Positions 44,104-44,163 of a DNA stretch of 44,163 nt are shown piece by piece; position 1 is the first letter of the stretch, and each line of letters starts with the position of its first letter. Source of the stretch: an uncultured Eubacteriales bacterium (lineage in GTDB: Bacteria > Bacillota > Clostridia > Christensenellales > Aristaeellaceae). The notes below the pieces were generated by a model. It did no database searches and was not told the DNA's origin. It saw only the letters and a list, made by a program, of their open reading frames with translations. Made by a program: the position numbers and the translations under genes. The stretch is from contig CADBVG010000046.1 in assembly GCA_902798105.1 (NCBI GenBank), positions 6,707-50,869 of the forward strand, in the 5' to 3' direction.

Positions 44104-44163
44104 ATGTCAAAGCGTAGAAAAATGCTGGTCGTTGTGGTAGAATACCTTATCGTACTGATTGAA
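44104..44163 (+). CDS. Possible start of a gene cut by the right edge
   Basis: ATG at 44104 opens 20 codons to the window end, reading MSKRRKMLVVVVEYLIVLIE: a basic start followed by a hydrophobic run, as in a signal or membrane anchor. GAGG lies about 9 bases upstream. TTGACA at 44045-44050 could be a -35, but no good -10 follows. Too short to name. The rest of 43939-44103 holds nothing else recognisable. Confidence 0.35.
   Translation, partial: MSKRRKMLVVVVEYLIVLIE

Overview
The window reads as a GC-rich chromosome segment of a monoderm Bacillota, most likely in the class Clostridia (a Christensenellales-like gut or rumen lineage would fit, but that is inference). The reasons are an S10-spc-alpha gene order of the Firmicutes type, with a KOW-domain gene between map and infA; a zinc-type S14 and a zinc-type L36; an adenylate kinase with a Cys4 LID; strong GGAGG ribosome binding sites with several GTG and TTG starts; and a Spo0A-family protein. 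No tRNA, rRNA, transposase, phage gene or CRISPR array was seen.

Layout. (1) 1-13.1 kb is a cell-surface and export block: a SpoIID/LytB-like protein with an SH3 domain, a secreted caspase-like (C14) protein with Ig-like domains, a convergent operon of a small secreted protein plus a clostripain-like (C11) peptidase, and a giant RND permease carrying a coiled-coil and low-complexity insertion. (2) 13.4-14.0 kb is a TlpA-like thioredoxin. (3) 14.06-27.3 kb is the S10 and spc operon, from rpsJ to rpmJ, with secY, adk, map and infA. (4) 27.4-28.8 kb is a MATE transporter wedged between rpmJ and rpsM and flanked on both sides by dispersed palindromic repeats. (5) 29.2-32.6 kb is the alpha operon, rpsM-rpsK-rpsD-rpoA-rplQ. 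(6) 32.9-34.7 kb is a BspA-type leucine-rich-repeat surface protein. (7) 35.0-38.05 kb is parA, parB, an unknown two-helix membrane protein and a mutT-like Nudix gene. (8) 38.2-43.8 kb holds a small secreted protein, an 11-residue-repeat lipoprotein, a cation/proton antiporter, gap, and an operon of a degenerate Spo0A-like regulator with deoB. A possible gene start runs off the right edge.

The most unusual content lies between the genes. A family of modular nested palindromes recurs. It has an outer palindrome with the arm AAATTCTGATTTGTCG, variable simple-repeat arms, and a conserved CAAATCCC/GGGATTTG core hairpin. Copies sit on or within a few bases of stop codons. A second family, of about 109-146 bp with TTAA-ended terminal inverted repeats, occurs three times. 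One copy overlaps the rplQ stop codon and one lies inside a member of the first family. Two other REP-like inverted repeat types are also present.

The strongest gene-level oddities are the Spo0A-like protein, whose receiver has lost the phosphoacceptor Asp, the acidic pair and the Lys; the RND permease, whose first extracytoplasmic loop holds two coiled-coil arms joined by a Thr/Glu/Ala/Pro-rich repeat linker; and two clan CD peptidases of different families in adjacent convergent units. All of this was read by eye, so no homology search supports the names given.
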